Source: Stenotrophomonas sp. 57
GTDB taxonomy: Bacteria > Pseudomonadota > Gammaproteobacteria > Xanthomonadales > Xanthomonadaceae
Direction: 5' to 3'
Assembly: GCF_030291075.1 (NCBI RefSeq)
Contig: NZ_CP127407.1
Coordinates: 804,001-868,000 of the forward strand
Length of the DNA: 64,000 nt
Shown piece by piece: positions 1-8,227 of the stretch (the first letter of the stretch is position 1; each line of letters begins with the position of its first letter). The translations under genes were made by a program, and so were the position numbers. The notes beneath the pieces are model-generated. The model was not told the origin of the DNA, did not search any database, and saw nothing but the letters and a program-made list of their open reading frames with translations.

Positions 1-87
1 GCGCCTGCTGGCGCCGCCTGTCTGTATTGTGGGGACAAATGCGGCCGGAATCGACTCCTGCCGATTCCGGGCCGGTGCTGCGGGGGC

Positions 88-1050
88 TCAGCGGTTCAGC
101 GCAGGGCCGGGCAGGGCCGCAGCCTCGTCGGTGGCAGTGAGCGCATCGAGCGTGAACAGCGCCTGCGGCAGGCGCTTGAACTGGTCGGCCAGCTCCATCA
201 GGAACTCGTTCATGGCCGAACTGCGGCGCCAGATCATGGCGATACGCCGGCTGGGACGGCCTTCGCCGGTGAAATCAAGCAGGCGGATGTTGTTCGAGCG
301 CGGCACTGGCGGCTGCACGGAGAGGCTGGGCAGCAGGGTGATGCCGACGTCGGCGGCGACCATCTGGCGCAGGGTTTCCAGGCTGGTGGCGCGGAACTCG
401 GACTTCTCGTTGGCGCCGAACAGGCGGCAGACTTCCAGCGCCTGGTCGCGCAGGCAATGCCCGTCTTCCAGCAGCAGCAGCTTCTGCGTGGCCAGTTCCT
501 GCACGTCCAGGTGTTCGCGACGGGCCAGCGGGTGGCGCCCGGACACCGCCAGCAGGAATGGCTCCTCGAACAGGAACTCGGCGTGCAGCTGATCGTCGAT
601 CACCGGCAGGGCCAGCAGCGCAGCATCGAGCTTGCCTTCGCGCAGGCGGTCCAGCAGCACATCGCTCTTTTCCTCGACCAGCAGCAGTTCCAGCTCCGGG
701 AAACGCTCGCGGATGCGCGGGATCACATGCGGCAGCAGGTAGGGGCCCAGGGTCGGGAAGATCCCCAGGCGCACCGTACCGGCTTCCGGATCGCGGCTGC
801 GCCGTGCCGCTTCCTTCAGCTGTTCCACTTCGGACACGATCACCCGTGCCCGCGCGGCTGCTTCCTGCCCGGCCGGGGTCAGCATCACCTTGCGCGGCGC
901 GCGTTCCACCAGCGGCAGGCCCAGCTCTTCTTCCAGCTTGCGGATCTGCGTGGACAGCGTGGGCTGGCTGACGAAGCAGGAGGCGGCAGCCCGACCGAAA
1001 TGCTTGTGGTCGGCCAGGGCTACCAGGTACTTCAGATCACGTAGGTTCAT
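88..1050 (-). CDS. oxyR: OxyR, LysR-family peroxide-sensing regulator
   Basis: A 320-residue LysR-family regulator. The N-terminal winged helix-turn-helix covers about residues 1-60 (FGRAAASCFVSQPTLSTQIR is the recognition region) and the periplasmic-binding-like sensor domain follows. Two cysteines fall at positions 199 and 208 in the context DGHCLRDQALEVCRL. These are exactly the canonical peroxidatic and resolving cysteines of OxyR, whose disulfide switches the protein to its activating form on hydrogen peroxide. The gene is the last of three on the minus strand, 85 nt after ahpF, so it is probably at least partly cotranscribed with ahpC-ahpF, as in xanthomonads. The ATG at 1050 gives the standard OxyR N-terminus. 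Identity is near certain; the regulon is inferred. Confidence 0.97.
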   Translation of the reverse strand: MNLRDLKYLVALADHKHFGRAAASCFVSQPTLSTQIRKLEEELGLPLVERAPRKVMLTPAGQEAAARARVIVSEVEQLKEAARRSRDPEAGTVRLGIFPTLGPYLLPHVIPRIRERFPELELLLVEEKSDVLLDRLREGKLDAALLALPVIDDQLHAEFLFEEPFLLAVSGRHPLARREHLDVQELATQKLLLLEDGHCLRDQALEVCRLFGANEKSEFRATSLETLRQMVAADVGITLLPSLSVQPPVPRSNNIRLLDFTGEGRPSRRIAMIWRRSSAMNEFLMELADQFKRLPQALFTLDALTATDEAAALPGPALNR

Positions 1051-1135
1051 CCTTACACCCCAGGGGTAACGGACCGGCTGACGGCGTGGTTACCCGACAG
1101 GCAGACAAGGTTCCCGGTGATCTGGGAACGGTGGA

Positions 1136-2728
1136 TCAGGCCGCTTCAGCAACGGCACCGCTGCTGTTGCTTACCGACGAGCGGATCAGGTGGTCGAACG
1201 CGCTCAGTGCGGCGGTCGAGCCGGCGCCCATGGCGATGATGATCTGCTTGTAGGGCACCGTCGTGCAATCGCCGGCGGCAAAAACGCCCGGCAGGCTGGT
1301 CTGGCCGCGGTCGTCGATGACGATCTCGCCACGCGGCGACAGCGCCACGGTGTCCTTCAGCCATTCGGTGTTGGGCAGCAGGCCGATCTGCACGAAAATG
1401 CCTTCCAGCTCGACGCGGTGGGCATCGCCACCGACGCGGTCCTTGTAGACCAGGCCGGTGACCTTGCTGCCATCGCCCAGTACCTCGGTGGTCTGCGCAC
1501 TGGTCAGCACGGTGACGTTGCCCAGGCTGCGCAGCTTCTTCTGCAGCACTTCATCGGCGCGCAGGCTGGAATCGAATTCCAGCAGGGTCACATGCGACAC
1601 GATGCCCGCCAGATCGATGGCCGCTTCCACGCCGGAGTTGCCGCCGCCGATGACTGCCACGCGCTTGCCCTTGAACAGCGGGCCATCGCAGTGCGGGCAG
1701 TAGGCCACGCCCTTGTTGCGGTACTGGTCTTCGCCCGGCACGTTCATCTGCCGCCAGCGCGCGCCGGTGGACAGGATCACCGAGCGCGACTTCAGTACCG
1801 CGCCGTTCTCCAGCTGCACCTGCACCAGGCCGTCTTCGCCGGCCGGCACCAGCGCACTGGCGCGCTGCAGGTTCATGATGTCCACCTCGTACTCGCGCAC
1901 GTGCTGTTCCAGCGCCGTGGCCAGCTTCGGGCCCTCGGTCTCCTTCACCGAAATGAAGTTCTCGATGGCCATGGTGTCCAGTACCTGGCCACCGAAACGC
2001 TCGGCGGCGATGCCGGTGCGGATGCCCTTGCGTGCGGCATAGATCGCCGCTGCAGCGCCGGCCGGGCCACCGCCCACCACCAGCACGTCGAAGGCATCCT
2101 TGGCGGCGATCTTCTCGGCATCGCGCTTGCTGGCATTGGTATCCAGCTTGGCCACGATCTGCTCGAGGGTCATGCGGCCCTGGTCGAAGACTTCACCGTT
2201 GAGGTACACGGTCGGCACCGACATGATCTCGCGCTTCTCGACTTCGTCCTGGAACAGGGCACCGTCGATGGCCACGTGCTGGATGCGCGGGTTGAGCACT
2301 GCGGCCAGGTTCAGCGCCTGCACCACGTCCGGGCAGTTCTGGCAGGACAGCGAGAAATAGGTTTCGAACCGGTACTCACCTTCCAGATTCTGCACCTGCT
2401 CGATCAGTTCGGCGGTGGCCTTGGACGGATGACCGCCGACCTGCAGCAGCGCCAGCACCAGCGAGGTGAACTCGTGGCCCATCGGCAGGCCGGCGAAGGT
2501 CAGGTGGATGTCCTGGCCCGGGGTGCCCAGGTCGAACGAGGGCACGCGGCCCTGACCGTCGCGCAGCACCTGCAGCGAGATCTTGTCCGACAGGCTTTCC
2601 AGGGTCTGCAGCAGTTCCAGCATTTCCTGCGACTTGGCCCCATCGTCGGCGTGCGCGGTGATCTGGATCGGGCGGGTCACGCGCTCCAGATAGGTCTTCA
2701 GCTGCGACTGCAGGTTGGCGTCCAACAT
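1136..2728 (-). CDS. ahpF: Alkyl hydroperoxide reductase subunit F
   Basis: A 530-residue cytoplasmic flavoprotein that passes electrons from NADH to the peroxiredoxin AhpC. The N-terminal half is the tandem thioredoxin-like domain with a CxxC at residues 129-132 (SCQNCPD). The C-terminal half is thioredoxin-reductase-like: an FAD dinucleotide site VVGGGPAG near 217-224, the redox CPHC at 344-347 and an NAD site [10 protein letters not shown] after it. Length and cysteine spacing match the enterobacterial protein. It lies 225 nt downstream of ahpC on the same strand, and a 19-bp-arm inverted repeat in that gap may set the AhpC:AhpF ratio. The ATG at 2728 is preceded by an AGGAGATGA-type ribosome site. 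Confidence 0.98.
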   Translation of the reverse strand: MLDANLQSQLKTYLERVTRPIQITAHADDGAKSQEMLELLQTLESLSDKISLQVLRDGQGRVPSFDLGTPGQDIHLTFAGLPMGHEFTSLVLALLQVGGHPSKATAELIEQVQNLEGEYRFETYFSLSCQNCPDVVQALNLAAVLNPRIQHVAIDGALFQDEVEKREIMSVPTVYLNGEVFDQGRMTLEQIVAKLDTNASKRDAEKIAAKDAFDVLVVGGGPAGAAAAIYAARKGIRTGIAAERFGGQVLDTMAIENFISVKETEGPKLATALEQHVREYEVDIMNLQRASALVPAGEDGLVQVQLENGAVLKSRSVILSTGARWRQMNVPGEDQYRNKGVAYCPHCDGPLFKGKRVAVIGGGNSGVEAAIDLAGIVSHVTLLEFDSSLRADEVLQKKLRSLGNVTVLTSAQTTEVLGDGSKVTGLVYKDRVGGDAHRVELEGIFVQIGLLPNTEWLKDTVALSPRGEIVIDDRGQTSLPGVFAAGDCTTVPYKQIIIAMGAGSTAALSAFDHLIRSSVSNSSGAVAEAA

Positions 2729-2801
2729 CGGGTCATCTCCTGGCTTCAGGCAAACAGGGGGCGTGGCACCGCTGTAGAAGGTAGCGGACCAGCAGGGGGT
2801 A

Positions 2802-2880
2802 GGGGTGAACCCAAGACAGCGACCGTGGAAGGGGCTGGCTGGCCAAGGCTGGCGCGCGTTGGCTGTCTTGGGTTCACCCC
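2802..2880. repeat. Long perfect inverted repeat between ahpC and ahpF
   Basis: Arms 2802-2820 and 2862-2880 are perfect reverse complements over 19 bp (ggggtgaacccaagacagc). They enclose a 41-nt GC-rich loop. The structure lies in the 225-bp gap between the ahpC stop and the ahpF start. In the transcript it would be a very stable hairpin that could attenuate read-through into ahpF or protect the 3' end of ahpC mRNA. No U-tract follows on either strand, so a plain intrinsic terminator is not supported. Confidence 0.8.
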
Positions 2881-2953
2881 CACGCCGGCGGGGGGACCGG
2901 CACGGGGATGAAGGGCGCGCCGTGACGTGGGGCCACGGCAGGCCGGTACTGCG

Positions 2954-3517
2954 TTAGATCTTGCCGACCAGGTCCAGCGACGGGGTCAGGGTCTTCTCGC
3001 CTTCCTTCCACTTGGCCGGGCAGACCTGGTTCGGGTTGGCGGCGGTGAACTGGGCAGCCTTCAGCTTGCGCAGGGTCTCGGACACGTCACGGGCGATCTC
3101 GTTGGAGTGGATCTCCAGGGTCTTGATCACGCCTTCCGGGTTGATGATGAAGGTGCCGCGCAGGGCCAGGCCTTCTTCCGGAATGTGCACGCCGAAGGCG
3201 TTGGTCAGCTGGTGGGTCGGGTCGCCGACCAGCGGGAACTGGGCCTTGCCGACGGCCGGCGAGGTTTCGTGCCACACCTTGTGCGAGAAGTGGGTGTCGG
3301 TGGTGACGATGTAGACCTCGGCGCCAGCCTTCTTGAACTCGGCGTAATGGTCAGCTGCGTCTTCGATCTCGGTCGGGCAGTTGAAGGTGAAGGCGGCCGG
3401 CATGAAGATCAGGACGGACCACTGGCCCTTCAGGCTGGCATCGGAAACCTTGATGAACTCGCCATTGTGATAAGCGTTGGCTTCGAACGGCTGGATCTGG
3501 GTGTTGATCAGGGACAT
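2954..3517 (-). CDS. ahpC: Alkyl hydroperoxide reductase subunit C (peroxiredoxin)
   Basis: A 187-residue typical 2-Cys peroxiredoxin of the Prx1/AhpC class that reduces hydrogen peroxide and organic hydroperoxides in the cytoplasm and is recycled by AhpF. The peroxidatic cysteine is Cys47 in FTFNCPTE, and the resolving cysteine is Cys166 in NQVCPAKW near the C-terminus. Length and spacing equal the E. coli protein. The usual Val before the peroxidatic Cys is Asn here. It is the first gene of the ahpC-ahpF-oxyR block. A candidate OxyR site lies about 90 bp upstream of the ATG, and an AGAGGAAAA ribosome site precedes the start. Confidence 0.98.
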   Translation of the reverse strand: MSLINTQIQPFEANAYHNGEFIKVSDASLKGQWSVLIFMPAAFTFNCPTEIEDAADHYAEFKKAGAEVYIVTTDTHFSHKVWHETSPAVGKAQFPLVGDPTHQLTNAFGVHIPEEGLALRGTFIINPEGVIKTLEIHSNEIARDVSETLRKLKAAQFTAANPNQVCPAKWKEGEKTLTPSLDLVGKI

Positions 3518-3605
3518 CGTTTTTCCTCTGGTGAAGGGGAGTGGGTGAATCGACAGGAGCTAGGTTACCGACTCGCTGGCGATAAGAACAATCCATTGAT
3601 TGCAT

Positions 3606-3629
3606 CTATTTGATAGATAGAGTCTATCA
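3606..3629 (-). promoter_or_regulatory. Candidate OxyR operator upstream of ahpC
   Basis: An inverted repeat tgataga-5-tctatca (3611-3629) contains ATAG-N7-CTAT at 3613-3627. This is the tetranucleotide spacing of one half of the known OxyR consensus (ATAG-N7-CTAT repeated). A further CTAT sits just upstream at 3606-3609. The site lies 90-110 bp before the ahpC start codon, and the oxyR gene is in the same cluster. I did not find a second perfect half-site or a clear sigma-70 promoter beside it. Confidence 0.6.
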
Positions 3630-3770
3630 AGGGGTCATGAGCCGGCACTGAACCTTGCTGCTTCCATCCTGCAACTGCCTGTATGACAAGGAAAATTCTT
3701 CCCGGCAGGTGAACGCGGCCGATAGCCCGTCCTTATTCCGTTTGCCAGAACCTGAACGGATTCCGGCGTT

Positions 3771-3862
3771 GTAGAGCCGAGCCTACGCTCGGTTGCGGAT
3801 CTGTAGAGCCGAGCCCACGCTCGGCTGTCCCAGAAGCAGCCGAGCATGGGCTCGGCTCTACA
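3771..3862. repeat. Cluster of three SMAG/REP palindromes
   Basis: Three GTAG-headed palindromes of about 22-25 bp occur together: 3771-3792 and 3803-3826 read gtagagccgagc..., and 3837-3862 is the same element inverted, ending ...ctctac. They fill the second half of the 353-bp gap between ahpC and prmC (3518-3870); its first half holds the OxyR-like site and otherwise nothing I recognise. Elements of this type are the abundant SMAG REP sequences of S. maltophilia. The last one ends only 9 nt before the prmC start codon, so it lies in the prmC leader. Confidence 0.8.
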
Positions 3863-3870
3863 ATTGCGGA

Positions 3871-4728
3871 ATGTCTGTCAAAACCGAATCCTCCCTACGC
3901 CAGGTCGTGGCCGACGCCAGTGCCCGCCTGGGCGGCATCGACGCCCGCCATGAGGCCGAACTGCTGCTGCTGCACGTGCTGGACCGCCCGCGCAGCTGGC
4001 TGTTCGCGCACGCCACCGATCCGCTGGCTGATGCCGAACAGGCTGCCTTCGACGCGTTGCTGGCCCGCCGCGTGGCCGGTGAGCCGGTGGCTTACCTGAC
4101 TGGCCGCCGCGGCTTCTGGACCCTCGATCTGGAGGTGGACCCCTTCACCCTCATCCCGCGCCCGGAAACCGAGTTGCTGGTGGAGCTGGCGCTGGAGCGC
4201 CTGCCGCTGGAGCGTGACCTGCAGGTGGCCGACCTCGGCACCGGCAGCGGCGCGATCGCGCTGGCGCTGGCCAGCGAACGGCCGCAGGCGCAGGTGCTGG
4301 CCACCGATGCCAGCCCGGGCGCGCTGGCCGTGGCCGCGCGCAATGCCGCCCGTCATGAACTGGGCAACGTCCGTTTCGCCGAGGGCGGGCACGACTGGTA
4401 TGCGCCGTTGCAGGGGGCGCGTTTCGACCTGATTGCCAGCAACCCGCCGTACATCGCCAGCGATGACCCGCACCTGCAGCAGGGCGACCTGCGCTTCGAG
4501 CCGTCCACCGCACTGGCGTCCGGCCTGGATGGGCTGGATGACATCCGCCGCATCGTCGACGGCGGCCGGGCGCATCTGCTGCCCGGTGGCTGGTTGCTGA
4601 TCGAGCATGGCTGGGACCAGGGCGAGGCGATCCGCGCGCTGTTCGACGCCGCCGGTTTTGCCGACGTGCAGACCGTGCAGGACCTGGAGCAGCGCGACCG
4701 CATCACCCTGGGCCGGCGTCCGGCCTAG
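3871..4728 (+). CDS. prmC: Release factor glutamine methyltransferase PrmC
   Basis: A 285-residue S-adenosylmethionine-dependent methyltransferase that N5-methylates the glutamine of the GGQ motif in release factors RF1 and RF2. The N-terminal helical substrate domain runs to about residue 90. It is followed by the SAM-binding loop [10 protein letters not shown] (121-130) and the catalytic NPPYIAS motif (191-197), which is diagnostic for N5-glutamine methyltransferases. The ATG at 3871 begins a typical PrmC N-terminus; in-frame codons upstream run through the REP palindromes and are not expected to be translated. In enterobacteria prmC follows hemA-prfA. Here prfA-hemA lie about 26 kb away on the other strand, so the pair is uncoupled. 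Confidence 0.95.
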   Translation: MSVKTESSLRQVVADASARLGGIDARHEAELLLLHVLDRPRSWLFAHATDPLADAEQAAFDALLARRVAGEPVAYLTGRRGFWTLDLEVDPFTLIPRPETELLVELALERLPLERDLQVADLGTGSGAIALALASERPQAQVLATDASPGALAVAARNAARHELGNVRFAEGGHDWYAPLQGARFDLIASNPPYIASDDPHLQQGDLRFEPSTALASGLDGLDDIRRIVDGGRAHLLPGGWLLIEHGWDQGEAIRALFDAAGFADVQTVQDLEQRDRITLGRRPA

Positions 4729-4776
4729 AATGGAGGTTCTCCTGCCCCGGCAGGGCATCACCCTGGAGCTGCAAGC

Positions 4777-5718
4777 ATGCGTACGCTGTACCCCGCCATC
4801 ACCCCCTACGACGTCGGCACCCTGAAGGTCGATGACCGCCACACGCTGTACTTCGAACAGTGCGGCAACCCGGATGGCAAGCCGGTGGTGATGCTGCACG
4901 GTGGCCCGGGCGGCGGCTGCAGCGACAAGATGCGCCAGTTCCACGACCCGTCGAAGTACCGCATCATCCTGTTCGACCAGCGTGGTGCCGGCCGTTCCAC
5001 CCCGCACGCGGACCTGGTGGACAACACCACCTGGGACCTCGTTGCCGATATCGAAAAGCTGCGCGAGCACCTGAAGGTGGATCGCTGGCAGGTATTCGGC
5101 GGCAGCTGGGGTTCGACCCTGGCGCTGGCCTATGCAGAAACCCACCCGCAGCGCGTGACCGAGCTGGTGCTGCGCGGCATCTTCATGCTGCGCCGCTGGG
5201 AACTGGAATGGTTCTATCAGGAAGGTGCCAACCGCCTGTTCCCGGATGCCTGGGAGCACTACCTGAAGCCGATCCCGTCGGTGGAGCGTCATGACCTGAT
5301 CTCGGCCTTCCACCGCCGGCTGACCAGCGACGACGAAACCACCCGCCTGGAAGCGGCCAAGGCCTGGGCGGTGTGGGAAGGCGCGACCAGCTTCCTGCAC
5401 GTCGATGACGACTTCATCAACAGCCACGAAGACCCGCACTTCGCGCTGGCCTTCGCCCGCATCGAGAACCACTACTTCGTCAACGGTGGCTTCTTCGAGG
5501 TGGAAGACCAGCTGCTGCGCGACGCGCACCGCATTGCCGACATTCCGGGCGTGATCGTGCACGGTCGCTACGACGTGGTCTGCCCGCTGGCCAACGCCTG
5601 GGACCTGACCAAGGTGTGGCCGAAGGCGAAGCTGGAAATCACCCCGGCCTCGGGCCACTCGGCGTTCGAAGCCGAGAACGTGGACGCACTGGTACGCGCC
5701 ACCGATAGCTTTGCTTGA
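4777..5718 (+). CDS. pip: Prolyl iminopeptidase (alpha/beta hydrolase, S33)
   Basis: A 313-residue serine peptidase that removes N-terminal proline from peptides. Visible motifs are the oxyanion segment HGGPGGG (41-47), the family signature DQRGAGRS (67-74), and the nucleophile elbow GGSWGS with Ser110. A late HGRYDVVCP carries the acid Asp and ASGHSAFE carries the catalytic His. Length and motifs match bacterial proline iminopeptidases, including the Xanthomonas enzyme of known structure. There is no signal peptide, so it is cytoplasmic. It lies 48 nt after prmC on the same strand and may be cotranscribed with it. A GGAG site precedes the ATG at 4777. Confidence 0.95.
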   Translation: MRTLYPAITPYDVGTLKVDDRHTLYFEQCGNPDGKPVVMLHGGPGGGCSDKMRQFHDPSKYRIILFDQRGAGRSTPHADLVDNTTWDLVADIEKLREHLKVDRWQVFGGSWGSTLALAYAETHPQRVTELVLRGIFMLRRWELEWFYQEGANRLFPDAWEHYLKPIPSVERHDLISAFHRRLTSDDETTRLEAAKAWAVWEGATSFLHVDDDFINSHEDPHFALAFARIENHYFVNGGFFEVEDQLLRDAHRIADIPGVIVHGRYDVVCPLANAWDLTKVWPKAKLEITPASGHSAFEAENVDALVRATDSFA

Positions 5719-5724
5719 TCGGGA

Positions 5725-5800
5725 GTGCCGGCCGCTGGCCGGCGACGCCAGGGTCGACGCCAGGGTCAGATCCCTTTCCCGAGGAAAGGGATCTGACCCC
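5725..5800. repeat. Composite repeat: REP-like palindrome, 12-bp tandem repeat and gggtcagatccctttcc hairpin
   Basis: Immediately after pip are three structures. A palindrome gccggcc-gct-ggccggc lies at 5727-5743. A 12-bp direct repeat gacgccagggtc is present twice (5744-5755, 5756-5767). A hairpin has 17-bp perfect arms gggtcagatccctttcc (5763-5779) and its complement (5783-5799) with a 3-nt loop. Related hairpins occur after pntB (18926) and ilvE (21375), so this is an interspersed family found at gene 3' ends. It sits between convergent pip and a LysR gene and could act as a bidirectional terminator. Confidence 0.8.
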
Positions 5801-5817
5801 GGCCCGAATGCACCGAT

Positions 5818-6702
5818 CTACCAGTTACCGGCCAGCAACGCGTCAGCCAGCACCTGCAGCTTCGGCGAGTGCTGCCGCGAGGGCGGATAGATCAACGACA
5901 ACGCAAGGCTGCGGCCTTCATACGGCTGCAGCACGCGCTGCAGCCGGCCATCGGCCAGCGCGTCGGCCACGGCGAAATCCATGACCTGCACGATACCGAT
6001 GCCGGCGATGGCCGCTTCCACCAGTGGATCACCGCTGTCGAACACCATCCGCGTCGGCGGCGTGACTTCCCGCAACTGGCCGTCCTGCAGGAACTGCCAG
6101 TCGACCACGCGGCCACTGCGCAGGTTGCGCACGGCCAGGCAGGCGTGGTCCCGCAGCGCGGCGACATCGACCGGCGCGCCGCAGCGGGCCAGGTAGTCCG
6201 GACTGGCCACGGTCACCCAGCGCAGCGGCCGCAAGGGCCGCGCAACAATGCGCTGGTCGGCAATCACGCCGGTGCGCAGCGCTGCATCGAAGCCTTCCTC
6301 GACCAGATCGACCAGGCGGTCGCTCAGCACCGCTTCCACCTGCAACTGCGGATGCTGCTGCAGCAGCGGCGCCAGCATCGGCACCAGCACCTTGCGCCCG
6401 AACATCGACGGCGCGCTGATCTTCAATGTGCCCGAGGGCGTGCAGGGTCGGTCGGCCAGCTGGCGCTCGGCATCGTCGAGGCCAGCCAGCAGCGGCATCA
6501 CCTGTTCGACGAACTGGCGGCCATCCGGGGTCAGCGCCACGTTGCGGGTGTTCCGCTGCAGCAGCTTCACCCCCAGCGTCGCCTCCAGCCGGCCGATCGC
6601 GCGCGACAGCCCGGATTGGCTCAGGCCGAGCTGGCCGGCGGCCACCGTGAAGCTGCGCGCTTCTGCCACCTGCACCAGCATGCGCACCGCATTGAGGTCC
6701 AT
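5818..6702 (-). CDS. LysR-family transcriptional regulator
   Basis: A 294-residue LTTR of the LTTR_8/CrgA-like group. The N-terminal HTH (about residues 1-60; LGLSQSGLSRAIGRLE is the recognition region) is followed by a substrate-binding domain. The ATG at 6702 is chosen because GGAG lies 5 nt upstream and the protein then begins MDLNAVRM, the usual LysR start; other in-frame ATGs exist at 6717 and 6729. It is divergent from an MFS exporter with about 100 bp between them, so it probably controls that transporter and itself. The inducer is unknown. Confidence 0.9.
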   Translation of the reverse strand: MDLNAVRMLVQVAEARSFTVAAGQLGLSQSGLSRAIGRLEATLGVKLLQRNTRNVALTPDGRQFVEQVMPLLAGLDDAERQLADRPCTPSGTLKISAPSMFGRKVLVPMLAPLLQQHPQLQVEAVLSDRLVDLVEEGFDAALRTGVIADQRIVARPLRPLRWVTVASPDYLARCGAPVDVAALRDHACLAVRNLRSGRVVDWQFLQDGQLREVTPPTRMVFDSGDPLVEAAIAGIGIVQVMDFAVADALADGRLQRVLQPYEGRSLALSLIYPPSRQHSPKLQVLADALLAGNW

Positions 6703-6754
6703 CGAGGCTCCATTCATGCGAAAAATCATGACAGATATGGGCGGCAAGGGCTTT

Positions 6755-6774
6755 ATTGAATTGTCCGCATCAAT
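6755..6774. promoter_or_regulatory. Candidate LysR operator in the divergent promoter region
   Basis: ATTGA-N10-TCAAT (6755-6774) is an interrupted palindrome containing the LTTR-type T-N11-A pattern. It is centred between the divergent LysR and MFS genes, where LTTR binding sites normally lie. No other symmetric element in this 100-bp gap is as clear. This is a pattern match only. Confidence 0.45.
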
Positions 6775-6808
6775 GAGACTGCGCTCCCCCCATCGCTCCA
6801 ACCCACCG

Positions 6809-8227
6809 ATGCCTCCCCTCAACTATCCACGCTGGGCGCTGACCCTGTTGGCCACCGCGCAGCTGATCATCGCGCTGGACGCCACCATCATCTTCGTCGC
6901 CCTGCATGACATGGGCCGCGCGCTGCAGATCAACGCGCAGCAACTGCAGTGGGTGGTCAGCGCCTATACCGTCGCTTTCGGCGGCAGCCTGCTGCTGGGT
7001 GGCCGCGCCGCCGATCTGATCGGTCGCCGCCGTTTCTACCGGCTGGGCATGCTGCTGTTCGCACTGGCCTCGCTGCTTGGTGCGCTGGCGCCGAATGCGA
7101 TCCTGCTGATCATCGCGCGTGCCGCACAGGGCGTCGGTGCGGCGCTGCTGTTCCCGGCCACGCTGGCATTGATCAACACGTTGTACGCCGAAGGCCCGGT
7201 GCGCAACCGCGCACTGGCGATCTGGAGCATGGCCAGCGCGGTCGGCCTGGCGCTGGGCACGCTGCTCGGCGGCGTGCTGACCCAGGCGTTCGGCTGGCCG
7301 GCGGTGCTGGCGGTGATCGTGCCGCTGGCCACCGCATGTGCGGTCGCTGCCGGTGCGTGGTTGCCGGGCGATGGCCCACGGGTGCAGGGGCGTTCATTCG
7401 ACCTGGCCGGCTGCCTCACCGTCACCGCCGGCGGCAGCCTGCTGGTCACCACCCTGGTGCAGGGGCCGGAGTGGGGCTGGGCGGCACCGGCCACGATGCT
7501 CTGCCTGCTGCTTTCAGCGGTACTGCTGACCGTGTTCGTGCAGATCGAGAAGCGCAGCCGTGACCCGCTGATGCAGTTCGCGCTGCTGCGCCTGCCCGGC
7601 CTGCGTGCGGCACTCGGCCTGACCTTCGCCTTCATGAGCAGCTACGGCGTGCAGTACTACTTTCTGGCGCTCTACTTCCAGGATGGCTATGGCTGGAGCC
7701 CGCTGCAGGCTGGCATGGCCTTCCTGCTGCCGACCTTGGTGTGCACCTTCGGCATCCGTATTGCCGAGCGCATGCTGCGGCGTCGTTCACCACGGCAGGT
7801 GCTGGCCTGGGGCTTCGCCGCCGGTGCCATCGGCATCGCTGCGGTGGCGCTGGCGATGCCGCATGGCGCTGGTTACTGGCCGCTGCTGCCGGGCATCGTG
7901 GTGCTCAGCGTCGGCCAGGGCATGAGCTGGACAGCGATGTGGATCGTGGCCGGTCAGGGCGTGCCGGGACCGCAGCAGGGTGTCGCGTCCGGCATGGCCG
8001 CCACCGCCCAGCAGATCGGCGGCGCGCTGGGACTGGCGGTGCTGGTGATGGTGGCCAACGCCGCGCGCGGCACGCAGGCAGCAACCAGTGCCGATGCCCT
8101 GCAGGGCATGGTCAATGCCCAGTACGGCGCCGCGCTGTTCGCCGCGCTCGGCGTGGTCATCGCGCTGGGCCTGCGCCCGGCGCCGGTAGACTCGGCTGCC
8201 ACTACCTGCCTGGGCACCGACGCATGA
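6809..8227 (+). CDS. MFS drug-efflux-type transporter (DHA2 family)
   Basis: A 472-residue polytopic inner-membrane protein with hydrophobic segments throughout, consistent with the 14-helix DHA2 (EmrB/QacA) group. The N-terminal LDATIIFVAL resembles the DHA2 motif D1, and the loop between TM2 and TM3 has LGGRAADLIGRRRFYRLG, the MFS motif A. TM5 carries the proline/glycine-rich antiporter-type segment. The protein is expected to be a proton-coupled exporter of small toxic compounds; the substrate cannot be read from sequence. The ATG at 6809 gives MPPLNYPRWAL; an alternative in-frame ATG lies at 6773. The stop overlaps the next gene by 4 nt (ATGA). Confidence 0.88.
   Translation: MPPLNYPRWALTLLATAQLIIALDATIIFVALHDMGRALQINAQQLQWVVSAYTVAFGGSLLLGGRAADLIGRRRFYRLGMLLFALASLLGALAPNAILLIIARAAQGVGAALLFPATLALINTLYAEGPVRNRALAIWSMASAVGLALGTLLGGVLTQAFGWPAVLAVIVPLATACAVAAGAWLPGDGPRVQGRSFDLAGCLTVTAGGSLLVTTLVQGPEWGWAAPATMLCLLLSAVLLTVFVQIEKRSRDPLMQFALLRLPGLRAALGLTFAFMSSYGVQYYFLALYFQDGYGWSPLQAGMAFLLPTLVCTFGIRIAERMLRRRSPRQVLAWGFAAGAIGIAAVALAMPHGAGYWPLLPGIVVLSVGQGMSWTAMWIVAGQGVPGPQQGVASGMAATAQQIGGALGLAVLVMVANAARGTQAATSADALQGMVNAQYGAALFAALGVVIALGLRPAPVDSAATTCLGTDA

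Noticed and set aside
3793..3870. N-terminal extension of PrmC starting at 3793
   Set aside because: The added residues are encoded by REP palindromes and have no match to the family N-terminus; the ATG at 3871 fits.
3895..5658. A 587-codon minus-strand open frame over prmC and pip
   Set aside because: Antisense to two enzymes with complete catalytic motifs; its translation shows no recognisable fold.
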